From contig CAWGLW010000004.1 in NCBI GenBank assembly GCA_963823525.1, positions 1 to 64,000 of the forward strand: DNA of 64,000 bases, written 5' to 3'. The notes under the pieces were generated by a model. It had not been told where the DNA came from. It made no database searches and saw only the letters and a program-made list of their open reading frames with translations. The position numbers and the translations under genes were made by a program. The DNA is from CAWGLW01 sp963823525. GTDB taxonomy: Bacteria; Pseudomonadota; Gammaproteobacteria; Steroidobacterales; Steroidobacteraceae. Shown piece by piece: positions 55,829-64,000 of the stretch; the stretch's first letter is position 1, and every line of letters begins with the position of its first letter.

Positions 55829-56988
55829 CAATCCCGCCGCAGCGCTTCGACGATACGCAGGCGCATGGCCTGAAGCGACGGCACGGCACCGGCCAGCAGG
55901 CCCAGAACCAGCGCATAGAGCGCAGCCGTTCCGAAGGTCTCCCGGGGCACCGCGAAGCCAGGCAGGTACTGCCTGAACAACGGCTCGAACTGGACACCGA
56001 TCCACCAGGCGGCGGCAATGCCGAGCGCCGCACCAATGACCGTGACGAGGATTGACTCGGCCAGTACCAGGCCCAGCACACCGACGTTCGTGAAGCCGAG
56101 CGTCTTGAGCACGCCGATTTCGCTGGTACGCTCGCGCACGGATTGCGCCATCGTGTTCGCGGTCACGAGCAGCATCGTAAAAAATACGGCGCCGACGATC
56201 GCCCGCAGAATAGAGCCGATATTGCCGATCTGGTTGACGAACGACTGTGCCATGGCCCGCTCGGAGGACGTCTTGGTCTCGGCCGGAGAGTTGGCGAACA
56301 GCGCGTCGATCTTTTCTGAAGTCGACTGCACCGCCGCGGCATCTTTCAGCTTGATGAGGTACCAGCCGACCTGGCCCTTTGCGAACGCCTTCGCCTGTTC
56401 GAAGTACTCCTGGTGCATCAGGATCTGCCGCGTATCGCCACCCTCGGGCAGATCGTAGATCGCGCGGACGGTGACGTCCCAGGTCGCGGAGCCGTCCTCG
56501 CGCGTCCAGATGCCGGATCGCAGCGGAACGACGTCCCCGAGTTTCCAGCCATAGATATCCACGAGCCCGCGACCGATGAGTATGCCGGCCCGATCGGCGA
56601 TCCAGGCCTGCTTCTGATCCTCAGGAATGATGTATTCGTCGTAGATCTCGAGGAAGGCTTCGGGCCGGGTGGGAAAGGTCGGAATCAGGTTGCGCTCGTC
56701 CTGGTACCAGCCACCAAGCCAGGTCTGCGGCGTGACCGCCACGACGCCATCGACGCCGCGGATCCGGTTCTCATAGCTCTCCGGCAACAGCTGCGTGAAA
56801 GAGACCTTGTGCATCGTGAGCAGGCGATCCGCACCGGCGATATCGATGCCGGACTGCAGCGCAAAACGCATCGATTCAGCCAGTCCGAACAACAGGAACG
56901 CGATGAGGATCGACGCCAGCGTAAAGAAGACCCTCAGGCGCTTCCGCTTGAGACTCGAGGCCAGCAACGGCAGGTACTTGCCGATCAT
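55828..56988 (-). CDS. ABC transporter permease, MacB/FtsX type (first)
   Basis: A 386-residue partner of the second permease, with the same plan: one N-terminal helix (FFTLASILIAFLLFGLAESM), a periplasmic MacB_PCD domain (IRGVDGVVAVTPQTWLGGWY, IGRGLVDIYGWKLGDVVPLR), and FtsX helices near the C-terminus (RAIVGAVFFTMLLVTANTMA; TSEIGVLKTLGFTNVGVLGL). Two different permeases imply a heterodimeric membrane channel. It overlaps the ATPase gene by ATGA at 56985-56988. Confidence 0.92.
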   Translation of the reverse strand: MIGKYLPLLASSLKRKRLRVFFTLASILIAFLLFGLAESMRFALQSGIDIAGADRLLTMHKVSFTQLLPESYENRIRGVDGVVAVTPQTWLGGWYQDERNLIPTFPTRPEAFLEIYDEYIIPEDQKQAWIADRAGILIGRGLVDIYGWKLGDVVPLRSGIWTREDGSATWDVTVRAIYDLPEGGDTRQILMHQEYFEQAKAFAKGQVGWYLIKLKDAAAVQSTSEKIDALFANSPAETKTSSERAMAQSFVNQIGNIGSILRAIVGAVFFTMLLVTANTMAQSVRERTSEIGVLKTLGFTNVGVLGLVLAESILVTVIGAALGIAAAWWIGVQFEPLFRQYLPGFAVPRETFGTAALYALVLGLLAGAVPSLQAMRLRIVEALRRD

Positions 56989-57674
56989 GCGGCCTCATCG
57001 CTCAGCAGGCCCTTGTCCAGATGCACGGTTCGGTGCGCGCGTTCGGCCGCGTGCGGATCGTGCGTCACCATGATGATGGTCTTGCCGTACTCGTCATTCA
57101 GCGCCTCGAGCAGGTCGAGCACTTCGTCCCCGGACTTTCGATCGAGATCGCCGGTCGGCTCGTCACACAGCAGCAGCGTCGGATCCGTAACGATCGCCCG
57201 GGCGATACCCACCCGCTGTTCCTGTCCACCGGAGAGTTCCCGCGGCCGATGCTTCGCGCGTTGCTCCAGACCGACCAGCCTGAGCGCTGCGGCAACCCGC
57301 CGCTGGCGCTGGCGACGGGACATGTCCTTCAGCAGCAGCGGCAATTCCACGTTACCTTCGGCCGTCAGCACCGGCAGCAGGTTGTACATCTGGAAGACGA
57401 AACCGACGTGGTCGGCCCGCCAGCGGGCCAGCGCAGCATCGCCGAGCTGATCGATGCGCAGACCGGAGACCTCTACGCTGCCCGAAGTCGGCCGGTCCAG
57501 ACCGCCAATCAGGTTGAGCAGGGTCGACTTGCCCGAGCCCGAGGGCCCCATCAGGGCAACAAAATCCCCGCGGTCGATGTCCAGCGAGAGGCCGTCGAGC
57601 ACACGCACGACTTCGACCCCGCGTTGATAGTTCTTTTCGAGGTCACGAATGCGGACGATGGGTTCGCCGTGCAC
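56985..57674 (-). CDS. ABC transporter ATP-binding protein, MacB/LolD class
   Basis: A 229-residue ATPase. Walker A GPSGSGKST, the Q-loop (FVFQMYNLLPVLTAEGNVEL), the signature LSGGQEQRVGIARAIV, Walker B LLLCDEPTGDLD and the H-loop VTHDPHAAERAH are all present. LDRKSGDEVLDLLEALNDEY is typical of the MacB/LolD class. The start is GTG at 57674, two bases after the adaptor stop. It energises the heterodimeric permease pair downstream. Confidence 0.95.
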   Translation of the reverse strand: MHGEPIVRIRDLEKNYQRGVEVVRVLDGLSLDIDRGDFVALMGPSGSGKSTLLNLIGGLDRPTSGSVEVSGLRIDQLGDAALARWRADHVGFVFQMYNLLPVLTAEGNVELPLLLKDMSRRQRQRRVAAALRLVGLEQRAKHRPRELSGGQEQRVGIARAIVTDPTLLLCDEPTGDLDRKSGDEVLDLLEALNDEYGKTIIMVTHDPHAAERAHRTVHLDKGLLSDEAA

Positions 57675-57676
57675 CG

Positions 57677-58903
57677 CTATTCATCCACGAGCTCAACGGC
57701 ACGGCCTTCACGCAGGCGACGGGGTGCATCGATCACGACGGTCTCACCACCGTCGAGTCCCTCGAGCACGGGCAGGCGCCCTTCTCGCGCCTCGCCGACA
57801 CGGATACCTCGCCGCTCGACCTTGCCGTCCCGGACCACCCAGACCGCGTCTGATTCGCCACTGCGCAGCAGCGCCGCTTCCGGTATTGAGGGGTGCTCGG
57901 CACCGGTCTGTTCCGCTGCGCTGCCGAGGAATCCGACCTTGATACCCATGTCCGGCAGCATGCGCGGGTCCAGTGTTTCAAACCCGACTCTCACCCGTAC
58001 GGTGGCTTTCTGGCGATCGGCCGTTGGCACGATGCTGATCACCCTGGCCGGGATTACCCAGTCCGGGTAGGCATCGAGCACGGCCTCAACCGGCTGGCCG
58101 TCCCGGACTCGATTGATATAGGCCTCGTTGACGTCGACCTCGATCTCCCGCGAACTCATGTCGACGATCGTGGCAATACCCGTCCGCGTGAATCCGCCGC
58201 CGGCAGAAATCGGTGAGACCATTTCACCGGGCTGCGCATCCTTGGACAGAATGACCCCGGCAAACGGCGCCCGGATCACCAGGTCATCGAGCGCCTGTTC
58301 AGTCAGTGCGAGATTGCTCTCGGCAACCGCGACCTCTGCGCGCGCCGCCTCCAGCCGCGCGGCCAGTGCCCCCACCTCGGCCTCGGATGATTCGAGCACG
58401 CTTTGGGCGACGAGCCGGCGCTCGACGAGGCTGAGGTTGCGCTCCAGCGTACGACGCGAATCCTGCAATCGCACCTCGATTTCGCGCAGCCCGCGCCGGG
58501 CCGCTTCGAGACTGCTTTGCGCAACGCGGCGACGGGCCAGTTCCGTCGATGCATCGAGCTTCGCGAGCACCTGGCCGCCCTCGACGCTGGCGCCTTCCTC
58601 GAACAGCACCTCCTCGACGCGGCCGGTCACTTTCGCACTGACCGTCGCCAGGCGCCGCGCAACGACGTAACCGGATGCATTCAGGACGGCCCCTGCGGAT
58701 GCACTCGCGGGACTGTCGACCGTTGCTGTCTTTACGGGCAACGCGGCGTTAAGCATCCGCCAGCCCAACGCCGCCGCGATCAGCCCGATCAGCCCCGCGA
58801 GCAGCCACCAGCGATAGCGGCGCGCCGGCGAATCCTCGTAGCGCGCCTTGTCGTTGCCGTGTTCCATTCGCAGGGACTCGAGGGCGGCTTTATCAAGGCT
58901 CAT
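57677..58903 (-). CDS. HlyD/MacA-type periplasmic adaptor subunit
   Basis: A 408-residue membrane-fusion protein. A single helix near residues 33-52 (YRWWLLAGLIGLIAAALGWR) anchors it. The biotinyl-lipoyl segments (VSAKVTGRVEEVLFEEGASV and APFAGVILSKDAQPGEMVSP) flank a long alpha-helical hairpin (RRVAQSSLEAARRGLREIEV onward). A beta-barrel region (IEVDVNEAYINRVRDGQPVE) follows. It begins at the ATG at 58903. It heads the operon with the ATPase and two permeases. No outer-membrane TolC-like gene lies in the window. Confidence 0.92.
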   Translation of the reverse strand: MSLDKAALESLRMEHGNDKARYEDSPARRYRWWLLAGLIGLIAAALGWRMLNAALPVKTATVDSPASASAGAVLNASGYVVARRLATVSAKVTGRVEEVLFEEGASVEGGQVLAKLDASTELARRRVAQSSLEAARRGLREIEVRLQDSRRTLERNLSLVERRLVAQSVLESSEAEVGALAARLEAARAEVAVAESNLALTEQALDDLVIRAPFAGVILSKDAQPGEMVSPISAGGGFTRTGIATIVDMSSREIEVDVNEAYINRVRDGQPVEAVLDAYPDWVIPARVISIVPTADRQKATVRVRVGFETLDPRMLPDMGIKVGFLGSAAEQTGAEHPSIPEAALLRSGESDAVWVVRDGKVERRGIRVGEAREGRLPVLEGLDGGETVVIDAPRRLREGRAVELVDE

Positions 58904-59028
58904 ATGTGTCTCATTAGTCGATCGGAAAGCGCGCGCCGGGCGCTCCCGCGGTTCGCTTAGAATAACCCGGCCGCAACACTCCATGGCCGTCGGTCGCGGC
59001 GGCGGACATTATCACAGCCCAAAACGCC

Positions 59029-59859
59029 ATGAAGACTGCACTGACCGATATCGGACTGAACCTGGCCCATGACAGCTTTGACGCGGACCGGGACGAAGTC
59101 ATCGCCGAGGCGAGCGCCGCCGGCGTCGGCTATTTCGTGATCACCGGAAGCACGCTCGAGAGCACCCGCGCGGCGATTGAACTGGCCCGACAGTCACCGG
59201 CAAGGTTCCGGGCTACCGCGGGCGTGCATCCGCATCACGCCCGCGAGTTTCACGATCGTGACGTGCCCGCGCTGCGAGAACTCCTGTGCGCCGCCGAGGT
59301 TGGCGCCGCCGGCGAGTGCGGGCTCGATTACTTCCGCAACTTTTCACCGCACGAGGACCAGGAGCGCGTCTTTCGCCTCCAGCTTGAACTGGCGGTCGAA
59401 CTTGGCCGACCCGTATTTCTGCATCAACGCGATGCCCACCAGAGGTTCATGGGAATTCTCGACGAGTACCTGCCGCAACTGCGGGGCGCCGTCGCACACT
59501 GCTTCACCGGCAACCGGCACGAACTCACCGATTGCCTGGAGCGCGGGCTTTTAATCGGCATTACCGGCTGGATCTGCGATGAACGCCGCGGTCAGCACCT
59601 GCGTGACCTCGTCGGGCTGATTCCACCGGATCGCCTGATGATCGAGACGGACGCGCCCTACCTGTTGCCACGGGATCTTTCACCAAGACCCAAAAGCCGG
59701 CGAAATGAGCCAAAATACCTGCCGCACATCCTCAAGGTGATCGCGGCTTGTCGCGGAGAGGATCCGCTCTCACTGGCCCGGGTAACGACCGAAAACGCGC
59801 TGAGATTCTTCGCGTTTCCTGCTGCCAGCGCCGAGCCACAGACCTCGAATTATTGTTAA
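59029..59859 (+). CDS. tatD: TatD family deoxyribonuclease
   Basis: A metal-dependent 3'-5' exonuclease of the TIM-barrel amidohydrolase superfamily, acting in DNA repair and fragment clearance. The 276-residue protein belongs to the E. coli TatD branch: the N-terminal HxH of other family members is replaced by DIGLNLAHDSF, as in E. coli (DIGVNL). Ligands follow in TAGVHPHHA, GAAGECGLDYFRNFSP, FLHQRDAH, AHCFTGN and IETDAPYLLPRDLSPRPKSR. The genuine stop is TAA at 59857-59859. The tail after residue 250 (FPAASAEPQTSNYC) is a short extension. Confidence 0.93.
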   Translation: MKTALTDIGLNLAHDSFDADRDEVIAEASAAGVGYFVITGSTLESTRAAIELARQSPARFRATAGVHPHHAREFHDRDVPALRELLCAAEVGAAGECGLDYFRNFSPHEDQERVFRLQLELAVELGRPVFLHQRDAHQRFMGILDEYLPQLRGAVAHCFTGNRHELTDCLERGLLIGITGWICDERRGQHLRDLVGLIPPDRLMIETDAPYLLPRDLSPRPKSRRNEPKYLPHILKVIAACRGEDPLSLARVTTENALRFFAFPAASAEPQTSNYC

Positions 59860-59865
59860 TATAAT
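59860..59865 (+). promoter_or_regulatory. Consensus TATAAT -10 box before the M20 peptidase gene
   Basis: A perfect TATAAT begins one base past the tatD stop, in a strikingly AT-rich 40 bases within a GC-rich genome, and 27 bases before the ATG at 59892. The -35 region lies inside tatD and is poor. The mRNA leader would be about 20 bases. Confidence 0.5.
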
Positions 59866-59891
59866 ACCTCAACTTATTGGTTTAATTGGCT

Positions 59892-61325
59892 ATGAACAAC
59901 AAAGAAATTCGCTCATTTGTCGACACGGCCTGGCAGGACTCGATTCTTCCGGAGCTCATCGAGTACGTGCAAATTCCCAACAAGTCCCCCATCTTCGACC
60001 CGGACTGGGAAGCCAACGGGCACATGGAGGCCGCGGTTCAACTGATGCTGCGGTGGACACAAGCGCAGCTCGGCTCACTGCCTGGCGCCAGCGTCGAAGT
60101 GCTGCGTCTTGCCGGGCGGACACCGGTCCTGATGGTGGACATACCGGGCGCGGTCGACGACTGCGTCCTGCTCTACGGACACCTCGACAAGCAACCGGAA
60201 TTCAGCGGCTGGTCGGAGGGCCTGGAACCGTGGAAACCGGTGGTTCGTGACGGCAAGCTGTATGGCCGCGGCGGTGCGGACGATGGGTATGCGCTGTTCG
60301 CATCGCTGACCGCAATTCAGGCGCTGCGTGCCCAGGGGCTCGCGCACGCACGCTGTGTGATCCTCATCGAGGCCAGTGAGGAAAGCGGCAGCCCCGATCT
60401 CGAGCATCACATCAAGGCGCTCGGCGATCGGCTCGGGTCGCCCACCCTCGTTGTCTGCCTCGATGCCGAGTGCGGCAACTACGATCAGCTCTGGTGCACG
60501 ACTTCGTTGCGCGGCAACCTCGTGGGCACGCTGCGGGTCGATGTTTTGTCTGAGGGCGTGCATTCGGGATCGGCGAGCGGGGTGGTGCCGTCGAGCTTTC
60601 GCGTGATCCGGGAATTGCTCGCGCGGGTTGAAGACCAGAGCACCGGCGCGATCCTGGTCGATGAGCTCAACACGCCGATTCCCGAGGACCGTCGCGAGCA
60701 GGCCGCCGCGGCGGCCGATGCTCTCGGTAACTCAGTGTTCGAAAAATTCCCGTTCCTTCCCGGGATGCGCCCGATATCGAGCGACCCGCTCGAACTGCTG
60801 CTCAACAACAACTGGCGCCCGACACTTTGCGTCACCGGTGCAGAAGGCGTGCCGGCGATGGGCAGTGCAGGCAATACACTGCGGCCGTACACAGCCCTGA
60901 AGCTCTCGCTCAGGCTGCCTCCCGTCGCTGAACCGGCCCGCGCCGCGGCAGCCATCAAGAAGACGCTGGAAAGTGACCCGCCCTACGGCGCGAAGGTCAG
61001 TTTCGAGGTTGAATCGGCGATGCCGGGCTGGAATGCACCGGTGGTGGCGCCCTGGCTTGAGCGATCGATGCAGGCCGCATCAATGGAATTTTTCGGCCGC
61101 GATTCGATGTACATGGGCACGGGCGGCAGCATCCCGTTCATGGGAATGCTCGGTGATTTGTTTCCAGGCACGCAGTTCCTGGTCACGGGCCTGCTCGGGC
61201 CGAAGTCCAATGCGCACGGCCCGAACGAGTTCCTGCACATCGACACCGGGCGCAAGCTGACGGCCTGCGTTGCCCGCGTATTGGCCGACCACGCGACCCG
61301 TTCAGCCGAGGCGCGCGCCGCCTGA
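59892..61325 (+). CDS. M20 family metallopeptidase (dipeptidase-like)
   Basis: A 477-residue zinc peptidase of the M20 family (ArgE/DapE/CNDP superfamily). The metal-binding core is VLLYGHLDKQPEFSGWSEGL (the Asp after His is part of H-L-D), RGGADDGYALFASLTAIQAL, and the catalytic pair ILIEASEESGSPDLEHHIKA (adjacent glutamates). HSGSASGVVPSSFRVIREL is the lid/dimerisation part, and NAHGPNEFLHI holds the last ligand His. It matches the larger M20 dipeptidases and carnosinase-like enzymes rather than DapE. The ATG at 59892 is preferred over TTG at 59886. A canonical Shine-Dalgarno is missing. Confidence 0.9.
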   Translation: MNNKEIRSFVDTAWQDSILPELIEYVQIPNKSPIFDPDWEANGHMEAAVQLMLRWTQAQLGSLPGASVEVLRLAGRTPVLMVDIPGAVDDCVLLYGHLDKQPEFSGWSEGLEPWKPVVRDGKLYGRGGADDGYALFASLTAIQALRAQGLAHARCVILIEASEESGSPDLEHHIKALGDRLGSPTLVVCLDAECGNYDQLWCTTSLRGNLVGTLRVDVLSEGVHSGSASGVVPSSFRVIRELLARVEDQSTGAILVDELNTPIPEDRREQAAAAADALGNSVFEKFPFLPGMRPISSDPLELLLNNNWRPTLCVTGAEGVPAMGSAGNTLRPYTALKLSLRLPPVAEPARAAAAIKKTLESDPPYGAKVSFEVESAMPGWNAPVVAPWLERSMQAASMEFFGRDSMYMGTGGSIPFMGMLGDLFPGTQFLVTGLLGPKSNAHGPNEFLHIDTGRKLTACVARVLADHATRSAEARAA

Positions 61326-61361
61326 TTCGTGGGCGGCCCGGCCGCCGGTACGAATGGCGCC

Positions 61362-61943
61362 TCAGCGGGCCAGCGGATTGGGCTGCGTGGCGCCCTTGAT
61401 CTGTTCCCAGACGGGCGCGAAGGCCGCGGCGGCACTGCCCTGCGACTTGTCGACAACCGGGAACTCGTCCTGCAGTGCATCGAGGCGCAGCACGGACTCG
61501 GGCTGGCCTTTCGGAAACTCGCCGCGCATCGAGAAGACAATGCGACCCTCGACCGGCACTTTGCCGGCAATCTGCTTCACCGCCGCCACGCGGTCATACA
61601 ACATCGGCAAGGGGTTGGTAAAAGTGAAATGTCGCTTTGCGCCGAACACCGACCACTGCTGCATCTTCTCACCGGCAAAAATGATTCCCGGCACATCGAA
61701 CAGCTCGATCACGAGCAGGCCGCGCTCCGTCAGCAACAGGTAGTTGATGTGCGTCTGCTGGCCGCCGCTGGTCAGAAGCACGTTGTGCAGTTCATCGTGC
61801 GCGACCGATGAAATCACGTTATCGATGGCCTTGCGGGCACGGAACCCTCGCAGCCAGATAAAGGCGAAGTAAAAAAGCGCAGCAAGCAACACGCAGCCGA
61901 GGGCGATCCACACCCAGACCGGCAAACCGAGGAACTTCATCAT
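61362..61943 (-). CDS. NERD (nuclease-related) domain membrane protein
   Basis: A 193-residue protein with one N-terminal membrane helix (VWVWIALGCVLLAALFYFAF, about residues 10-29) and a cytoplasmic NERD-like domain (HNVLLTSGGQQTHINYLLLT, ERGLLVIELFDVPGIIFAGE, WSVFGAKRHFTFTNPLPMLY). NERD is a restriction-endonuclease-like fold of uncertain activity. The start ATG at 61943 overlaps the thrC stop as ATGA (a second ATG follows at once). It is the last gene of the threonine cluster on this strand. A functional tie to threonine is not obvious. Confidence 0.75.
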   Translation of the reverse strand: MMKFLGLPVWVWIALGCVLLAALFYFAFIWLRGFRARKAIDNVISSVAHDELHNVLLTSGGQQTHINYLLLTERGLLVIELFDVPGIIFAGEKMQQWSVFGAKRHFTFTNPLPMLYDRVAAVKQIAGKVPVEGRIVFSMRGEFPKGQPESVLRLDALQDEFPVVDKSQGSAAAAFAPVWEQIKGATQPNPLAR

Positions 61944-63244
61944 GTCGTCTCCAGCAGGACGCCGCGCAGCGCGTCGAGTTCCGCCTCGACCTCGACCTGC
62001 AGCGAGGGCTTGGCCAGCAATTCCGCCAGCGCAGCCGGCACCGGCACCTCGGTGCCGATCAGCGGCTCGACGATATCGTTGAACTTGGCCGGGTGGGCGG
62101 TTCCCACGAGCACCCAGTGCTCGCGCTGCCGCGCCGGGTCCAGTCGTGCATACACTGCAGCGGCCGTGGCCGTATGCGGGCACCAGGTCTGTCCAAGCGC
62201 AGCGTAATCGCGACGAATGGTCGCGCGGATCTCGTCGTCGCTGACGGCGCTTGCGCTGAGTTGCTCGCGCAGCTGCGACCACTCGGGATACAGCCAGCGC
62301 AAACGCTCCATGTTGCTTGGGTTGCCGACATCCATCGCCGATGCCAGTGTCGCAATACTCGCCCGGGGCGTCCACTCACCTTCGCGCAGGTATTCCGGAA
62401 CGCTCTGGTTCGCATTGGTCGCCAGCACGATATCGCCGATCGGCAGTCCCGCAGCCCGTGCCCAGACACAGGCCAGGGCGTTACCGAGGTTTCCGGTCGG
62501 AATGATGAAATTCGCGGGCCGGCCGTCGCTGCGATCGAGCGCGAGGCTGGCCTCGGCGTAGTAGAGCATCTGCGGCAGCAGGCGGCCCACGTTGATGCTG
62601 TTCGCCGAGGAGAGCAGCAGTTTCTCGTTCAGCTGTGGATCGACGAAGGCGTCCTTGACCATGCGCTGGCAATCGTCGAACGTGCCGGCAACCGCGAGCG
62701 TTCGAACGTTTCGTCCCCAGCAGGCCAGCTGTTTTTCCTGCCGCGCCGAGACGAGACCCTGCGGGTACAACACCACCACGTCGACCCAGGGACGATCGAA
62801 GAAAGCCGCAGCGACCGCACCACCGGTGTCCCCGGACGTTGCCACGAGGATCGTCAGGCGCCGCGGGTCATCGCGCGGCATTCGTTGCATCGACGCGGCC
62901 AGGAAGCGGGCGCCGAAATCCTTGAATGCGGCCGTCGGGCCGTGAAACAGCTCCAGTACGGCCAGTGGTCCCGGTCCGGCCGGCACATCGACCAGGGGTG
63001 CCGGAAAATTGAACGCATCGATTGCAATCGCATCGAGAGCGTCAGCCAGCGCGTCACCCTCAGCAAACGGCGCGATGAGTCGGGAGGCAAGCTCTGGCAG
63101 GCTCACAGACCGCTGCAATGCCTGGAGGTCTGCTTGCGGCAGGCGCTCGGGCACGAACAGCCCCCCATCGGGCGCAAGACCGCGGCTGATCGCCTCACTG
63201 AGGCTCACGCCGTGACCCGCTCCGCGGGTGCTCAGGTAGCGCAT
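61940..63244 (-). CDS. thrC: Threonine synthase
   Basis: PLP enzyme that converts phosphohomoserine to threonine. The 434-residue protein starts MRYLSTRGAGHGVSLSEAIS and has the PLP-lysine motif HGPTAAFKDFGARFLAASMQ, the SGDTGGAVAAAFF signature, and ANSINVGRLLPQMLYYAEAS, with GNLGNALACVWARAAGLPIG. Length fits the type I group. Its start overlaps the thrB stop (TGATG at 63244), so thrB-thrC-NERD is one coupled transcript. Confidence 0.96.
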   Translation of the reverse strand: MRYLSTRGAGHGVSLSEAISRGLAPDGGLFVPERLPQADLQALQRSVSLPELASRLIAPFAEGDALADALDAIAIDAFNFPAPLVDVPAGPGPLAVLELFHGPTAAFKDFGARFLAASMQRMPRDDPRRLTILVATSGDTGGAVAAAFFDRPWVDVVVLYPQGLVSARQEKQLACWGRNVRTLAVAGTFDDCQRMVKDAFVDPQLNEKLLLSSANSINVGRLLPQMLYYAEASLALDRSDGRPANFIIPTGNLGNALACVWARAAGLPIGDIVLATNANQSVPEYLREGEWTPRASIATLASAMDVGNPSNMERLRWLYPEWSQLREQLSASAVSDDEIRATIRRDYAALGQTWCPHTATAAAVYARLDPARQREHWVLVGTAHPAKFNDIVEPLIGTEVPVPAALAELLAKPSLQVEVEAELDALRGVLLETT

Positions 63245-64000
63245 CAGCCCTGCACCAGCCGCGCGCCCTGCGGCTCAATGGTTGAGATCCAGCTGTCGCT
63301 CGAGAGGTCATTGGCGCGAAAGGCCTCTACCATGCCCCGGCGCACGGGTTCGGCATCCTGCGTTTCCACCCACGCAAAGATTGTCGGGCCCGCCCCCGAA
63401 ATTGAACAGCCCAGGGCCCCGGCCCCGATTGCGGCCTGTTTGACCGCCACAAAACCGGGAATGAGCTTCTGGCGCTGCGGTTCGATCAGTACGTCGAGCA
63501 GCGAAGCGCGGATCAGTGGCAGGTCCGAGGTGTAGCAACCGGCCAGGAAACCTGCGAGGTTGGCCTGTTGCCAGGTCACGTCCGCGAGGTCGATCTGCCG
63601 GCTGAGAATATCGCGCGCATCCCGTGTGGCGACCATCATGTGCGGGCGCACGAGTACGCAGCGAATCCCCGCCGGCACCGGAATCTGCCTGACCAGCGGA
63701 TCGTCGATCCCGACGGTCAGCACCAGCCCGCCAAACAGTGACGGCGCAATGTTGTCTACGTGCACCGAGCCACTGGCGACCGCCTCACCCTGCATCGCGA
63801 ACTTGAGCAGCCGGGTGCGATCAATCGGCTCCGGCGCGAACGCCGCCGCCGCCACAACGGCCGCAACCGCCGATGCGGCCGAGCCTCCGAGACCCGATCC
63901 CAGCGGAATGCCCTTTTCGATCTCCAGTTCGAAACCGAACGGCAGCTCCAGCTCACGCTGCACGGCCAGCGCCGCCATACCGGCCGTGTTACGTTCGGCT
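63244..64000 (-). CDS. thrB: Homoserine kinase (N-terminus beyond the right edge)
   Basis: A GHMP-superfamily kinase that phosphorylates homoserine. The visible C-terminal 251 residues contain the glycine-rich ATP loop IPLGSGLGGSAASAVAAV and the late motif SISGAGPTIFAWVE, with HVDNIAPSLFGGLVLT between them. The gene runs off the window on the minus strand; a frame continues at 64000 (SERNTAGMAALAVQREL). The stop overlaps the thrC start. Confidence 0.94.
   Translation of the reverse strand, partial: AERNTAGMAALAVQRELELPFGFELEIEKGIPLGSGLGGSAASAVAAVVAAAAFAPEPIDRTRLLKFAMQGEAVASGSVHVDNIAPSLFGGLVLTVGIDDPLVRQIPVPAGIRCVLVRPHMMVATRDARDILSRQIDLADVTWQQANLAGFLAGCYTSDLPLIRASLLDVLIEPQRQKLIPGFVAVKQAAIGAGALGCSISGAGPTIFAWVETQDAEPVRRGMVEAFRANDLSSDSWISTIEPQGARLVQG

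Noticed and set aside
61325..61355. Terminator between the M20 peptidase and NERD genes
   Set aside because: ATTCGT and ACGAAT pair around a GC-rich core, but the inner stem can fold in several ways and no T-run follows on either strand. Too weak to list as a feature.
62093..63535. A 480-codon open frame on the plus strand
   Set aside because: Antisense to thrC and thrB, which are both certain.

Overview
The window is a typical high-GC gammaproteobacterial chromosome segment. Its core gene order (gyrA-serC-serA-pheA-aroA-cmk-rpsA-ihfB-lapA-lapB on one strand, and mtaD-ubiG-gph-rmuC-yciK on the other) resembles the block known from Pseudomonas and relatives. A XrtA/PEP-CTERM-type tyrosine kinase, a DUF6502/DUF5666 locus and a very large secreted multidomain protein suggest an environmental lineage, perhaps an uncultivated marine or soil gammaproteobacterium. 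No ribosomal RNA is present to settle the taxonomy. Layout: 1-7.66 kb (minus) is one giant exported protein, broken by many small indels. It has a signal peptide, a deacetylase-like module, SbsA-type Ig domains, DUF4082 domains, an N,N-dimethylformamidase-beta-like module and a PASTA array that runs off the left edge. 8.0-11.7 kb holds tRNA-Asn, an aspartate aminotransferase (frameshifted), uvrB (frameshifted) and tRNA-Val. 11.75-13.4 kb is an FHA plus tyrosine-autokinase gene with one frameshift, convergent with galU. 14.4-26.9 kb (minus) holds comEA, lapB, lapA, ihfB, rpsA, cmk, aroA, pheA, serA, serC and gyrA: envelope control, translation, nucleotide, aromatic and serine metabolism. 27.0-32.7 kb (plus) is a tightly overlapping run: mtaD, ubiG, gph/mupP, rmuC, a squalene-synthase-fold protein and yciK. 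32.6-36.4 kb (minus) is trpS-scpA-scpB-rluB (chromosome condensation plus a pseudouridine-synthase homologue that lacks its catalytic motif). 36.6-39.3 kb holds yciO (minus) and yciB-yciI-bolA-ppiC (plus) with a clear terminator. 39.35-46.0 kb is an AT-richer accessory segment: a decayed stretch, a peptide-binding lipoprotein, a GNAT enzyme, and the most unusual locus of the window. In that locus a DUF6502 gene is translationally coupled to a secreted DUF5666-type protein that ends in 38 contiguous copies of an 8-residue (D/N)GQVGSGL repeat, and it faces a second DUF6502 gene. 46.0-50.7 kb holds orn, a Ste24-like protease, rsgA and etfBA. 50.8-58.9 kb (minus) holds MAPEG, peroxiredoxin, DAHP synthase coupled to tryptophan 2,3-dioxygenase, a YgjP-type metallopeptidase and a MacB-like ABC export system. 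59.0-64 kb holds tatD, an M20 peptidase, a NERD-domain membrane protein, thrC and a partial thrB. A quality caution: every broken gene lies in the first 12.3 kb, with indels becoming denser toward base 1, while I found no broken recognisable gene in the remaining about 52 kb. Low consensus quality at a contig end explains this better than decay.
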